Below, piece after piece: positions 19,160-29,844 of a DNA stretch of 64,000 bases. The number at the start of each line of letters is the position of its first letter. Position 1 is the first letter of the stretch. The stretch comes from Incurvaria masculella (lineage: Eukaryota; Arthropoda; Insecta; Lepidoptera; Incurvariidae). A model generated the notes under the pieces. It was not told where the DNA came from. It worked only from the letters and a program-made list of their open reading frames with translations, and searched no databases. The DNA lies in assembly GCA_946894095.1 (NCBI GenBank), contig OX335657.1, positions 4,774,001 through 4,838,000 of the forward strand, read 5' to 3'. The translations under genes were made by a program, and so were the position numbers.

Positions 19160-19995
19160 AGTAAATAGTACAGTGATAGAACAGACTCCTGCTTAGCGAC
19201 GAACATTACCAATATTAACCGGCCACCCACCTCCCCTGCAAATTCGAAATTAAAATCCATACGCGATCACGTACGCGTTGGTTGAACATTTTAATTATAT
19301 CGCGTGAACCTCCCATCGTTGAATTAAAATGTTGGCAAAAATTGTGAAAATGCCATAGATTATTTTCAATGAGTTTATAGCTCTGAAGAGAAAAGGGAGA
19401 AGTCATCTCGGCACCGCCGTATGGACAAAGTGTGCATATAATCGTATGGGAAGCCGGCCATGCGTCGTAAGCCAGACAGTCCAAGCATCGCCATTTGTTC
19501 CAGAAAAGTGTACGAAAAGTCAGTTACCACTTACACGAACCGTCCAATACGTCTGCGACTATGTTGGTAATGCAGTAAGTAGTTGTAGTTGCTTTGCAGT
19601 TGAAAAGCAGTGGTTGTGAAGTAAGCTGAATACATAGAAAATAGAAGAGAACGATTCTGCATAAAACGCTTATCATTTTGTACTTAGTCGAAGGAAAATA
19701 ATCAATGAAATAATATATTTATATATACATGTGGTCACACTGGTATGATATTTCTTCTCGTGTATGGTCTTTCAGATCCCAAGTAAATTGTAGTAGAACA
19801 ACAAAAACAAGTAAAACAAATATAAGTGTTATCGTTTGGGGCGTACATTTTTAAGATGAAATCAAGAAAGAAAAGAGAGATCTTATAACCTCATTTTGTT
19901 AAGCATTGAAAATAATAGGTGGCTGTAAGAAATTAATCAGAAATTCGTACATATGTTTCAAAACATTAAAAAAGACAACCACATACTTCATAAGA
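19160..19995. other. Intergenic DNA between convergent genes
   Basis: AT-rich sequence with no repeat of the families recognised here and no supported exon. It includes the 3' flank of the carboxypeptidase gene. Confidence 0.4.
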
Positions 19996-20001
19996 ATATA
20001 T

Positions 20002-20280
20002 CTATAAATCACAAAACATAAACTCTATCTTACTCCCCAGCCCTAAGTCCCCATCAATGGTTGACACCAGGGCCCGCAGTCCAGCAAAGCTTTCTTTAGC
20101 CACCGACAGAATCTGATCCTCGGGTGCATGGAACCCATCCTTGGAGCTGGTGACTTCCACCATGAACGAGTAGCGTACCCCGGCGCTGTAGCTCCAGTCT
20201 GAACTCACGCCTGACGCGTAGGACATGAGGTCCTTTGTGCTGCCGACGCGGTAGGTGTGCCCGCTTGTATCTTGTATGCT
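20002..20280 (-). CDS. Carboxypeptidase last exon (Tyr248 region, Glu270)
   Basis: The exon follows TTTTCAG, begins in phase 0 with SIQDTSGHTYRVGSTKDLM, and ends at the stop 20004-20002. It carries SYASGVSSDWSY and GVRYSFMVEV with the catalytic Glu. In bovine carboxypeptidase A the corresponding stretch is Tyr-Gln-Ala-Ser-Gly; here it is Ser-Tyr-Ala-Ser-Gly, so the tyrosine sits one position later. After EVTSSKDGFHAPEDQIL the helix AKESFAGLRALVSTI closes the fold, and a further 20 or so residues extend past the usual end. Confidence 0.9.
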   Translation of the reverse strand, partial: SIQDTSGHTYRVGSTKDLMSYASGVSSDWSYSAGVRYSFMVEVTSSKDGFHAPEDQILSVAKESFAGLRALVSTIDGDLGLGSKIEFMFCDL

Positions 20281-23200
20281 CTGAAAACGGCGACACTATT
20301 ATTTACAATTAATTTACGTACTTAGATAGATATATCATGTCAATAAAGTATGATCGTTTCAAAGTGTAATAGTACACAATACTTACTGAATTTGTAAATG
20401 TTTACTCATCTCATCTCATAATATCAGTGTGTATACACTGATATTATGAGATACTTAAATTATATCGAGAGATGCGAGCAAAAGTTATTTTATAAGACTT
20501 TTATGGCCTGTACCTTCAGTTTTTTTTTTGTACTGGATCTATATTCAGTGTCCCTAATATCATACCTACACAGTAATAATATAAGCCCAACACATCACAT
20601 TTCGAGGCCTTGAATTGAATTGGAAATGAAATTGAATTGGTTAGTAAACGCGGACGAGCATCTTTTGTTCAATGCAATAGTATCACAGAAAAGAAAAGAA
20701 GACTCCATCCGGAAACTTTTTCTGGGGTACTTTCAAGTCTCCCCAAGGGTGACTGGTGTACCTCGCTCGCATCGTACTGTCAATGTCAAACTCTGCGTAA
20801 CAATCAATTTCGCCTTGGACTCTACATCTTTTCCTTCAACCGTAAGGACTATCTCGGCTGTACATGTGACTAAAGTAATACAATAGCAGTTGTTCTACCT
20901 TCGACATCGCTGTAGCTGCCGACAGAAGTTCGATGTAGTCACGACATGGCTCCTCGCGGTACCCCCACGGGAATATAATTGCTTCTCCGTAACAGTGGTA
21001 AGAGAGGAACGCCAGGAATTTGCGCTCACCGACCTGGATGCTCGTAATGAAATCCTGTCAGAAACACACACGGATAACCGGTTACGTTCTTAAATGTATT
21101 CTGAAATAGTTAAGACTAGCTGATGACATTTTTCTAAAGGCGGATTCTTTTAGGAGATGTCAGCTGCCGTTTCATGGAGTCCTTCTCAGAATTCCAGGAT
21201 AACCGTTCACCAATCCAAATACACGCAAGACTTATATCATCATCCTTATTACCTACAATACTAGGCAGCGATGATGCAGCGTTTCTTCCACGGATATTAA
21301 TGTCATCAAACATTATCTTTAATCAATTTGGACTTGATTCAATAAAAACATTGGAGAATCAAAACACTACTTGTTTCACCAATGGAAGTTACGTAGATGG
21401 CGCAATTATTTTAAACGTTATTAAATGGAATACCTACTGCAATTGAACAATAATAATCGTCGGAATCGTCATTTATATCATCTTCAATCTAAGCATAAAT
21501 ATGTTGACCATTCATTTGGTGTTGATAAGTTATTTTTGCATTTAAGAATTTTATATGTAAACATATTCTTGATGTAAGAGTTTTGAAGATCCTGTGAATT
21601 CAAGTTCATGCCTTTAAGTAACCCAATTTCACTTTTAACTACTTTTGGGACAAAGGAGCCATCTAGCCTCCTTTAGAGAACTAACGAGCGGTTGCATGCA
21701 GCCTGGATAACTAGTAGTAAATTTAGTGCTATTACTTCTTGTGATATAGAATGACAGAACGATAACTCTTAATATATCGGTGAATGCTAGTTGGTAGGAT
21801 TATTACCTGTGAAATCAATTCTGTACCTTGATAGCTTTAGTCTCTGGTTCAGAGAAGGGTTCAGGGCCACGGAAGAAGATGCTGTCGGGGTCACTTGATG
21901 AGCCTTTATCATCTCCTACGCTCCAGCCGACTCTGAAAATAAAAAAAAGATTAATTTAATAGCACATATAATCATTATTAAAACTACGACCAGCCAAATG
22001 AAACTAGTTCTCAATATCGTGGATGTCTGAATCTAAAACCAACTGCTTGCTCCATGCTAAAATCAACTACGCGCCGCATAGATCTTGGGCCATTCATAGT
22101 TTTCGATGCCCAATAGTTTCCTTGCAAAGTTCCATGAGTTCAGCCTCCTACCTCACCTGTCCTTCTAGTTGTTTTTAAGTTGCCATGCGGATAACATGAC
22201 ACCTATTCTGTCATAATGTTAGCTCAATACCCCAATTGGGAACTAGTGGTATGCCAGGACATATTGCCGGCCACATTTTTTATTTTTCATTTCCAGAGAA
22301 ACCAATTGTCGCGGAATTAATTTTGGGTCATGTAAGCAAGAAAGAAGACTTCGAATTTTACGTGGAATCCGTAACACCAATGACAAATGGCTTGGGAAAA
22401 ATATTGGTAGGATGACTTTTATTATTTGATGTGCATTATTTAGCGGCTCGTAGCCTAGTGGTAGTAGCGGGGACTGGCCTAGCGTACCAGAGAGGTACCA
22501 GAGCTGCTCCATGGTTGGGAATCCATGTACTACTAGGTGGTAGGGTTTAAGCCCGCCCGGGTTGCTACCATCGCATTGGATGAAAGATGGTCGAAGCGGC
22601 AATGAAAAATTGTCCGTTTTTTCCAGCCAGTTCAATATAACCGTGCTCATAAAGGGAAGGTCCTGGCATGGCACCTAATTCCTTCGGGAATTTGGTGTAT
22701 TGGGCTAATATCATAACGGTAGTTGTGTGGTATTAGCCATACATGTTAGGTCGCATAAAAAAAAACAGCACCCCACACACTCAAAGCGGCCAATTTGTCT
22801 AGCGCGATTTACACTTACGAGAAATTCCTGTTGAGGTCGACGCCGACGGAGTCGCCATAGCGCCTGCGGTTCTTGCGCCACATGCGCTCGTGCGTGTGCG
22901 AGTATTCGTAGCCGTCGGGGTTTACAACCGGCATCATGTACCTGGGCAAAGACGTACTCAATGATTGTCGAATTTCTCTTCACTCATTTTCTAATCTAAA
23001 GTTACACACAAAGTCTCTTTCTGCTGTTTCGATTTTAGTTTAGTTTTTTTAACGTAAATCGCGGCAAATTGCGTACGTCAGGACCTCTTAAGGTGCCTGC
23101 GAAAACTATGCCGGCCTGCCAGGTGCTTCTTCACACCATTTTTTGTGGTAATAGCCATCCATGTTAGGTACCATAAAAAAAGAGGTAGGTGACCGTGGCG

Positions 23201-25023
23201 GTGGTCTGCCAATGATATACGTGCATGGACTCTATTGACCCACTACCTCATTCAATGATGACGCCGTCTGCTAGAGAGAGGTACAGAAGCTTAGCGTGAT
23301 ACGTTTTGAGGTAGACCGACACCCTTTACTCACCAGTCCTTGCTGGTGACGCTCGCGGGCAGAACGTAGAAGTTTGACACGATGCTGTGAATGAGATAGG
23401 TGACCACGGCGGCGGAAATCCACTCGCGCCCGTGTATGGCTCCATCCACCCACACGGCACGGTTGCTCTCCCGTCCGGTGGATATCTTCAGTAACTGTGA
23501 TTTCAGTGAGCGGATTAGTAAGAAGTTGTGAATTCAATTTGAATAAAAATACATAAATACATTCGTTTATATCTATTGGAGCCACCGCCTAGCATGTGCG
23601 CGCAGCGACATCCTATTTCTATGATTGGAGCAGTGTAAGAGCATCATGATGCAATAGGTGAAGTAGACAGCACAATAAAAATTAAATTATAAGTGTAACC
23701 GTTAGTGTTAGAAGTATAAAATGTCGCGAATTAAGTACGTGCAGAATTCTGTTACCATGGCCCTAGTTTTTAGGGTTCCATAACCAAAGGGTGCCAACGG
23801 AACCCTATTACTAAACCTTCGCTGTTCGTTCGTCCGTCCTTCCGTCCGTCCGTCTGTCACAGGGCTGTATCTGATGAACCGTAATAGGTAGGCAGCTGAA
23901 AATTTCACAGAGTGTGTATTTATTTTGCCGCTATAACAAAAAAATAGGTAAAATAAAAAAAAAATTAAAGGTGTAAATAAAAATTAAAAATGTGATTTGT
24001 TAAATGTACAATGGTACGGAACCCTTCGTGTGCGAGTCCGACTCGCCCTTGGCCGTTTTTCAAGATCGCCATTATTGTGTCAGTTAGATCAAGACCTCGT
24101 GGGTGGTAAAACATTTGGTCAGTCTAAGCAAAAACTAACTAACTAGAGATGAAGAAAGCTGGACTCGGTCTATCAAGCAATCCAAATTGTGTGCAAGAAT
24201 CAGGATATGAAAATTTCACAAAATCGATCATTTCTAATTGAATAAAGAGATTCACGTTGAACAATGTGTATGTTATTACAACAAAGAAGAATGACGTACC
24301 TTCATTTCTCTCCCCTCAGCCGAAGTTCCGATAACAATGACCTTGCAAATCTCTGGATGTCGCGCTGCTACTTCGTCCATAAAACTGTATATGACCGACA
24401 GCCTATGGTACTGCTTCCAGTCCATGCCTCCGCTGTCTGCCACATGAAATTATTGCATTGATTTAAGATATCGTAGCGACATCAATATGAGGACTACGTT
24501 TAACAACTGTGATTTTAGTGTTTTACCAATGTTTTTGTTAAAATAATTGACAAACACTTTTGTAAACTTAGACTAAGTGGACGTTGAAGAAAAAAAACCG
24601 CGGAGTTTATTTCCAGTTCTTCTTCGCTGTGTTTTGTTTTGCTGAACTGGCCAATGCTAAAATATGACAAATCCGAGTGCAGTGTACTGTCTATGGATGA
24701 TGAATAAACAATAAACAACAACCAAGGTTGTTAAACAACTCAAAGTTGTTAAAATATATCTGAGAAAGAACTCGAGCCTTAAATTTAAGTTGGTTTTGGT
24801 AAAAATAGAATTTGACTATATTATTATTAAATGTAAAAAAAGCACTAACGAAAACGTATTGAAAAAACATATTTGTGCTTACATTGATCGGGTGTTATCA
24901 TCCAAGAGATATCGTCGTCCAATAAATCAGAACTTTTGCGTTGCATTCTTAAAACACTGAAAGGAACTTTTTCAGAAATTGTAACCACGAACTTGTTGAC
25001 TGCTGCATGCAGAGCTCCAAACA
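20002..25023 (-). CDS. M14A zinc metallocarboxypeptidase (7 exons, 5' incomplete)
   Basis: The exons 25023-24883, 24436-24300, 23494-23334, 22941-22819, 21932-21827, 21054-20899 and 20280-20002 splice in frame with GT-AG introns and encode 366 residues. Enzymes of this family remove C-terminal residues from peptides, and in insects many are secreted gut digestive enzymes. Visible features in order: the end of the activation propeptide; IHGREW (zinc ligands His69 and Glu72 in bovine carboxypeptidase A numbering); MWRKNR (Arg127); LNRNF (Asn144, Arg145); SYHCYGE (zinc ligand His196); SYASG (region of Tyr248); and FMVEV (catalytic Glu270). The position equivalent to 255 is Ser, neither the Ile of A-type nor the Asp of B-type enzymes, so specificity is open. 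The signal peptide and first propeptide exon were not found. Confidence 0.9.
20413..20452. repeat. Perfect hairpin in carboxypeptidase intron
   Basis: 18-base arms (413-430 against 435-452 of the 20 kb block) flank the loop GTAT. It is preceded by CTCATCTCATCT. It sits in the last intron and is too short to be called a mobile element. Confidence 0.85.
20899..21054 (-). CDS. Carboxypeptidase exon with third zinc ligand
   Basis: 52 codons, phase 0 at both ends, from DFITSIQVGERKFLAFLSYH to SAATAMSK. The His of SYHCYGE is the third zinc ligand, and PWGY follows, as in the PYGY/PWGY stretch of the family. The acceptor is CTGACAG and the donor GTAGAA. Confidence 0.9.
21827..21932 (-). CDS. Carboxypeptidase exon, RGPEPFSEPET
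   Basis: The exon starts with one base completing the Ser codon of NRNFS and encodes VGWSVGDDKGSSSDPDSIFF then RGPEPFSEPETKAIK. The P-FSEPET motif is highly typical of M14A enzymes. The acceptor is ATTTTCAG and the donor GTACAG. Confidence 0.9.
22185..22262 (-). mobile_element. SINE-A tail fragment
   Basis: Reverse-strand fragment in the carboxypeptidase intron with TGTCATAATGTTAGCTCAAT and GGTATGCCAGGAC. It is short and diverged. Confidence 0.5.
22441..22763 (+). mobile_element. SINE-A in carboxypeptidase intron, internal deletion
   Basis: Head GCGGCTCGTAGCCTAGTGGT, then a gap relative to the full element, then GGTTTAAGCCCGCCCGGGTT, and an A-rich end at 22763. It lies antisense to the host gene and ends only 55 bases from the exon at 22819. 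Confidence 0.85.
22819..22941 (-). CDS. Carboxypeptidase exon with Arg127 and NRNF
   Basis: One base, 40 codons and two bases. It encodes YMMPVVNPDGYEYSHTHERM, WRKNRRRYGDSVGVDLNRNF and the first two bases of Ser. VNPDGYEYS, MWRKNR and LNRNF are three of the most conserved blocks in M14A. The acceptor is TTTGCCCAG and the donor GTAAGT. Confidence 0.92.
23085..23150 (-). mobile_element. LINE family E tail fragment
   Basis: AGGACCTCTTAAGGTGCCTG and AAACTATGCCGGCCTGCCAG match the 3' end of the LINE family at 30233-30530 and 53755-53900. Confidence 0.6.
23334..23494 (-). CDS. Carboxypeptidase exon with HxxE zinc motif
   Basis: 53 codons plus two bases, from LLKISTGRESNRAVWVDGAI through HGREWISAAVVTYLIHS to VTSKD, with the split Trp completed in the next exon. 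HGRE is the zinc-binding pair plus Arg71 of the family. The acceptor is AAATCACAG and the donor GTGAGT. Confidence 0.92.
23765..24060 (+). mobile_element. Repeat family B, full length, in carboxypeptidase intron
   Basis: It runs from TTTTTAGGGTTCCATAACC to GAGTCCGACTCGCCCTTGGC and includes GTCCGTCCGTCTGTCACAGG. This is one of the best copies for defining the family's length, about 295 bases. Confidence 0.85.
24300..24436 (-). CDS. Carboxypeptidase exon, start of mature enzyme
   Basis: Two bases and 45 codons, encoding SGGMDWKQYHRLSVIYSFMD then EVAARHPEICKVIVIGTSAE and GREMK. The DWKQYHRL part corresponds to the YHTLEEIYSWMD-type block at the beginning of the catalytic domain. The acceptor is ATGTGGCAG and the donor GTACGT. 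Confidence 0.9.
24660..24715 (+). repeat. Short dispersed repeat (partner at 53918-53970)
   Basis: AAAATATGACAAATCCGAGT, then GCAGTGTACTGTC and GATGATGAATAAA recur at 53927-53970 with few differences. It is probably another retroelement tail. Confidence 0.5.
24883..25023 (-). CDS. Carboxypeptidase exon, C-terminal half of propeptide
   Basis: Two bases, 46 codons and one base. It encodes FGALHAAVNKFVVTISEKVP, FSVLRMQRKSSDLLDDDISW and MITPDQ. The position before the catalytic domain and the pattern VVTISEKVPFSVLRM fit the last strands of an M14A activation peptide. An in-frame TAG immediately upstream means the exon must start near 25023; its acceptor is TTTAGTTAG. No upstream exon with a matching phase was found. 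Confidence 0.75.
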
Positions 25024-25029
25024 CTAACT

Positions 25030-25700
25030 AAATCGCTATCAGAATAGTTACTTCCATAATGGTTCAAAGCGAGTCCTTAATGAGTTGTGATATCAGGAAT
25101 CAGATACTTAAGTGAAGTTATTCAAAGCTTAAACATTAGGAACAATACCATTATCCTTCATTAGCAAATCTTATCTAACGACTGTGTGCCTAACATTTTT
25201 TTTTTTCAATTCTCAGAAGCGTTTGACATTACTCGCATAGTTGTTAATTACAGGAGATCCAGATAACATGATATATATATCAGTTAGGCGGGGAAAAATC
25301 TGTGGTTTACTGCAAGTATAGTAAAAAACGAGTAGTGTTTTTCTTACAAAAAAAAACCTGAAATTATTTAATCTACCCTTACCTGAGCTGTTTGGACTTT
25401 AACCCATGCCTCCGACCAACAAGACAAAAGATTAGACTCTGCACCTTGTTCATCATGAAATAAATAAGAGACCTAAAACTTTTCCTCGATTTCCTTAGAT
25501 TGGACTCTACTTCGCAAAAAGCCAAAAAGGAACCCTTATGGCGGTTCTTCCGGTCATACGCATTTCGTCCCGGATTGTGTTATCCTAAAATTAAAAAAAG
25601 ACCCACTTATGCATGCTTTGATGTAAAGTTTTTGCGATACATCGTCGCTTCTGTTAGTTTGATCATGCTTTAAAACACCTGTATACATAATTAACTACTA
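25030..25700. other. Upstream of carboxypeptidase, no first exon found
   Basis: The first coding exon with a signal peptide would be expected here or further right on the reverse strand. A donor-like site at 25380 follows an open frame, but its phase does not fit the next exon. AT-rich otherwise. Confidence 0.35.
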
Positions 25701-25718
25701 AATACTTCGGGTGTATGC

Positions 25719-26165
25719 ATGAATGTAGGTGCGACTAGCAACCCTGTAGCCAAACGCTGGGCTATAATCAGGGCCGTAAGTTCAAAGAGCCCAGCTAAGG
25801 CGCCAAAGCTCATCGCGCCACGCCGCTCGATAATTAGATGTAATCAGATATTTTCACTGAACACGTCCCCCCGCGCCGGCAGGGGGAGCCCCCCCCCGTC
25901 TGGGGGGATCCCCGCCCGCTCGCCACCCGACCTCGGTAACCCGCGAAACCAGCCCGGTGTACCCCAAACTGCCCCCACGCGCCCCCCGGGGTCCTCGAGC
26001 GCCTCCCGCCCCCTCGTTTTGTGTCTGAAATGTCGCCCTTAATTCGCCGCCTTCTGAGTCGTGTCTTTGGAGGCTGCGTTTATCTTTTTTAATTGTGCGT
26101 TTAGCGAGGGAGCGGCCGGGCGGAAGGAGACGCGCCTCGGTGCTGATCTCTGGGAGATATGCTTA
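25719..26165. promoter_or_regulatory. GC island, candidate regulatory element
   Basis: A compact block with CpG-rich and C-rich sequence (25865-26015) and TAATTAGATGTAATCAG (about 25831). No repeat partner occurs in the window. The 107-aa frame is Pro/Arg low-complexity and not convincing. It may be a promoter or enhancer; only its composition supports this. Confidence 0.25.
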
Positions 26166-26246
26166 AGCTACTTTTCTAGGAATGTGATATGTATGTATGT
26201 ATAATCGACCGTGAAGCACGGACAGATAATTATTTTTTTATTTTTT

Positions 26247-26630
26247 TATGCGACCTGACATGGATAGCTAATACCACACAACTACCGTTATGTATGATAT
26301 TAGCCCAATACATCATATTCCCGAAGAAATTAGGTGCCATGCCAGGACCTTCCCTTTATGAGCATGGCTACATTGAACTGGATGGAAAACACGGACAATT
26401 TTTCATTGCCGCTTCGACCATCTTTTCATCCTATGCGATGGTACCAACCCGGGCGGGCTTAAACCCTACCACCTAGTAGGGGAAGGGGACCTACAGTTTT
26501 ACATGGATTCCGAACCATGGAGCAGCTCGCATTCGTGACGAAATGCACTTATCGAACTCTGAAATAGAAAGACAGTGGTGCAAGTTGGTATTGAACTCTG
26601 GTACGCTAGGCCAGTCCCCGCGCCACTAAA
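26247..26630 (-). mobile_element. SINE-A, near full length
   Basis: Reverse strand: the T-rich start at 26230 is the A tail, then GACATGGATAGCTAATACC, GGTACCAACCCGGGCGGGCT and the head GCTAGGCCAGTCCCCGCGCC. This copy serves as the reference for the split copy at 5828-6740. Confidence 0.85.
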
Positions 26631-26819
26631 AGAGCCCACTAAAAATAACTATTAATAACAACTGCAAGGCTGGACCGAACCAGCAAAACATACCGTTCGC
26701 GGGTATTGCGTCTACCGTAATATATAAGTATATTCGTAAAATAGTTCTCTTTACTGGGCTCTTCTTCAATTCATGTGTCCTTGCTTCACGGTCGATTATA
26801 CATACATACATATCACATT

Positions 26820-27450
26820 TCTTTGAATAAGCGACGTACAGTCGTTACTTATCAAATGTATACACTGGAAAGAGAAGGAATGTCTAAGTCCCTTTTACTC
26901 TATGGTTGACGTCAGCATGTCAGAAAGAGATCTCAAATTTGTCTCTATTTCCGATGTATAGATTTCAGACAAAACGACTGTACCTTCTTAGTACGAAAAA
27001 GTATATTTACTTACTATTCTAGGGTTTTTTTCGTGGTATCTTGATGATACCTTTCCCATTGAAAGATTCCATAAGATTGTTGGAGACGCTATCCGCATGG
27101 AGATAAACACACTTTGATGTTTGAAATTCTTGCCAATATGCATTTAACAAGTAATATGCTATCTTACCCGTAAGACAAATTTAAAGAAAAGGTTCCAACT
27201 CAAAGTATTTACTATAGATGGGATTTAGAAGAAAAGAGCTATGAATTATTTACCTGTCAACTGACTTTTCATACCATAAAGTCGACGTTGCTTAATTTAA
27301 ATTTCAGACTGGTAAACTAAGTACATAACGTTCACACATATGTAGACGGGTACGTCTATTGGTATTCGTCAGGTAGAATTTCTCCTTTGCAAGCAAGGCG
27401 TGAAGTTTCTCAAAGACTCGAGCCGCTTAATCTTAAATATCTGGCTAGAA
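26820..27450. other. No gene recognised
   Basis: AT-rich, low-GC sequence without a repeat partner noticed in this window. Confidence 0.35.
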
Positions 27451-27459
27451 TTTGTCACC

Positions 27460-27590
27460 TCCAGTGGCGGCGGCGTGGGCGCGGGGTTCGCCGCTCTCGC
27501 CACCGGGGGGCGCCCCCCGGCTGGCTGGAGGGGGGCAGTAGGGGGGGGGGGGGCAGCCTACGCCCCCACATGCTTTGTTTTTCATTAAAG
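27460..27590. other. GC island with 12-base G tract
   Basis: CpG-rich sequence containing a long G run at about 27541-27553. The short frames are low complexity. Confidence 0.4.
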
Positions 27591-27599
27591 AGCCGCCTG

Positions 27600-28490
27600 C
27601 CGCTGCCAGTGAAATAGTCGCCTGCTGGGGTAGAGACAGTGTAAGACGGGGAAATGTATTTTAAAATGGAGCACCTTTTGTGCGTTATTTTATCGGTTGC
27701 TTGTGCAACTATTGAAGCGTATAGATGAGGTTCTAACTTCTGGGCTATATTTTCCTTGAATAATTATTTTCTAAATCATTTATTTTCGTACACTATTAAA
27801 TTACTCTTTAAACATGACTTTTGGACGATTCGTTTTCTTAATCGATTCTTCTTTCATACACTATTAAATTCGACTCTAAACAAAGCTGATGCGACTACTG
27901 CGGACGAGGAAAAACCGACGAGAAAACTCGCCGGGAGAAAATATAAGGATGCAAGAGACTCAGCTTGCTTTAAATTCTGACGGAATACAGAATATTCTCC
28001 CGTAATTTGGCGTAATAGTAAATATCCTATAACGGATGGGAAGAATCACATCCGGTAAATCGTTCTCATGTTATAAGCAGACAACACAGATGCCAAAGAT
28101 TGGATTTTATCAAACTGAGGGGACGTCTGTGTATGCTTAACATTTCTTAAGAACATAAAGTTTTCCTTAAAAACTATATGTGAAGTGGCGATCACATTAT
28201 TTGTATAAGTGAAGCTGGAGTTTATTAGATAATTGTGAGGATGTGTGCTTTTTAAATTAACAACTTTTTGCGCTATCCCTAATTATTATCTAAAAAATGC
28301 TAACCGTATCTATAAATATTTTATTTTGTCCCCGCCATGTCATCAATGATAAAATTAAGACATACTCTTTTCTAGAAATCGTTAAGTAAACCGATTGATC
28401 AATCATCAGCCAATTTGTCACCGACTTGTCACAATAATCACTTTATCCCCGCAACAGAAAGCATGTATATTCTATGACATAAGCTTTGCG
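27600..28490. other. No gene recognised
   Basis: AT-rich. The frame 27756-27980 lacks motifs. Confidence 0.35.
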
Positions 28491-28499
28491 ATGCTCTGT

Positions 28500-28615
28500 G
28501 AAAATGCCCCCCTCCCATGTGGTGCGCTTAAGCCAGCGGGAGAAAGGGGTAAGGGGTGGTGAAGGGGTTGAGGTGGCCCACCCCAGGGGGGGGGGGGGGT
28601 AAGGGGGCAAAAATG
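28500..28615. other. GC island with 14-base G tract
   Basis: G-rich on the + strand with a homopolymer run around 28587-28600. No coding support. Confidence 0.4.
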
Positions 28616-28619
28616 CCAA

Positions 28620-29190
28620 GTTCGATCGCAGGAGTTGGAACAATGTGCTAATTAATGTGATTATGTTGTGATAGTGGCGCGAACGTTGCACTCGTAAGTG
28701 TTAGTAGGTAACTTATAATGGTTCCTATGTAAATAATGATAATATTCTACTATATTATTTTATATTTCAGATTTAATTCGAGCATATAATTTTTTATGAA
28801 GCAGAATCCGAAATATCACACCGCCAAAATCAAGGTATATTATTTGATTGGGATATAAATAGCACCATAAGTTATGCATCTTATTTCGGGATGACGTTAA
28901 GATGATCTATCATTGCTCAGACGAAAGACTAACGCATCGGAATATCCTAGATCCAGGCAGTAGGAGATTGTTGCTGAGATTCAAAGACAGTCTTGGGTCT
29001 TCCGATCGCCAAAATATCTGGGTGACCGATTATTTATGGAGTGACGGAGAATGAGAAAGTTACATATACTAAGATTGATTTCACACCTAGAAAGAATGGG
29101 TGATCAAGGAAAATCAGAAGTATTACATTACAATTGAACTGGCTTGATATATAATGGTCAACACGTTATAGAGCGTGTATAACCGACTTA
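28620..29190. other. No gene recognised
   Basis: AT-rich with no repeat partner noticed. Confidence 0.35.
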
Positions 29191-29193
29191 GTT

Positions 29194-29580
29194 TTTTTTT
29201 ATGCAACCTTACATGGATATAGCTAATACCACACAAGTACCATTATGATATTAGCCCAATACACCACATTCCCGAAGGAATTAGGTGCCATGCCAGAACC
29301 TTCCCTTTATGAGCACGGCCACACAGAACTGGATGGAAAACACGGACAATTTTTCATTGCCGCTTCGACCATTTTTCATCCGATGCGATGGTACGAACCA
29401 GGGCGGGCGTAAACCCTACCACCTACCCTACGGAAGCGGTCCTACAGTTTTATATGGAGCAACTCGCATTCGTGACTAAATGCACTTATCGAACTCGGAA
29501 AGAGAAATAAAGTGGAGCATGTCGGGGCGAGGAATTGAACCCATACCTCTGATACGCTAGGCCAACCCCCACGCCACTAG
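29194..29580 (-). mobile_element. SINE-A, near full length
   Basis: Reverse strand, from the A tail (T run at 29192) through CATTCCCGAAGGAATTAGGT and GATGGTACGAACCAGGGCGG to the head GCTAGGCCAACCCCCACGCC. Confidence 0.85.
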
Positions 29581-29599
29581 AGTCGCTCTAGTTTAGATT

Positions 29600-29767
29600 A
29601 ATCCGACCAGGGTTTCGTACCAACCCGGGCCGGCTTAAACCCATCGGATGAAAATATGGTCAAAGCGGCATTGAAAGTTGTCCGTGTTTTCCATTCAGTT
29701 CAATGTAGCCGTGGTCGTGAAGATAGTTGTGTGGTATTAGCCATCCATGTCAGGTTGCATAAAAAAA
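29600..29767 (+). mobile_element. SINE-A, scrambled fragment
   Basis: A short inverted piece (GTACCAACCCGGGCCGGCTT) is followed directly by forward body GATGAAAATATGGTCAAAGC, then by the tail TAGTTGTGTGGTATTAGCCA, with the GGTCCTGGCATGG part missing. It abuts the reverse copy at 29194-29580. Confidence 0.65.
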
Positions 29768-29844
29768 CAGTGGTCGGCAAGTGTCTCCTCGGTCAAAATC
29801 CCCAAAGTATGCAAGCAACAATTCACTGCACAGCGATTTAAGAG

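Noticed and set aside
22243..22674. 143-codon reverse frame
   Set aside because: It is read across a SINE-A and flanking intron; the same peptide fragments (GPTVL, TIFSS) appear in other SINE copies.
25378..25452. Possible first exon of the carboxypeptidase (MNKVQSLIFCLVG) ending at a good donor
   Set aside because: It would end in phase 2 while the next exon needs phase 1 (or 0 with an alternative acceptor). The peptide also lacks the long propeptide start expected.
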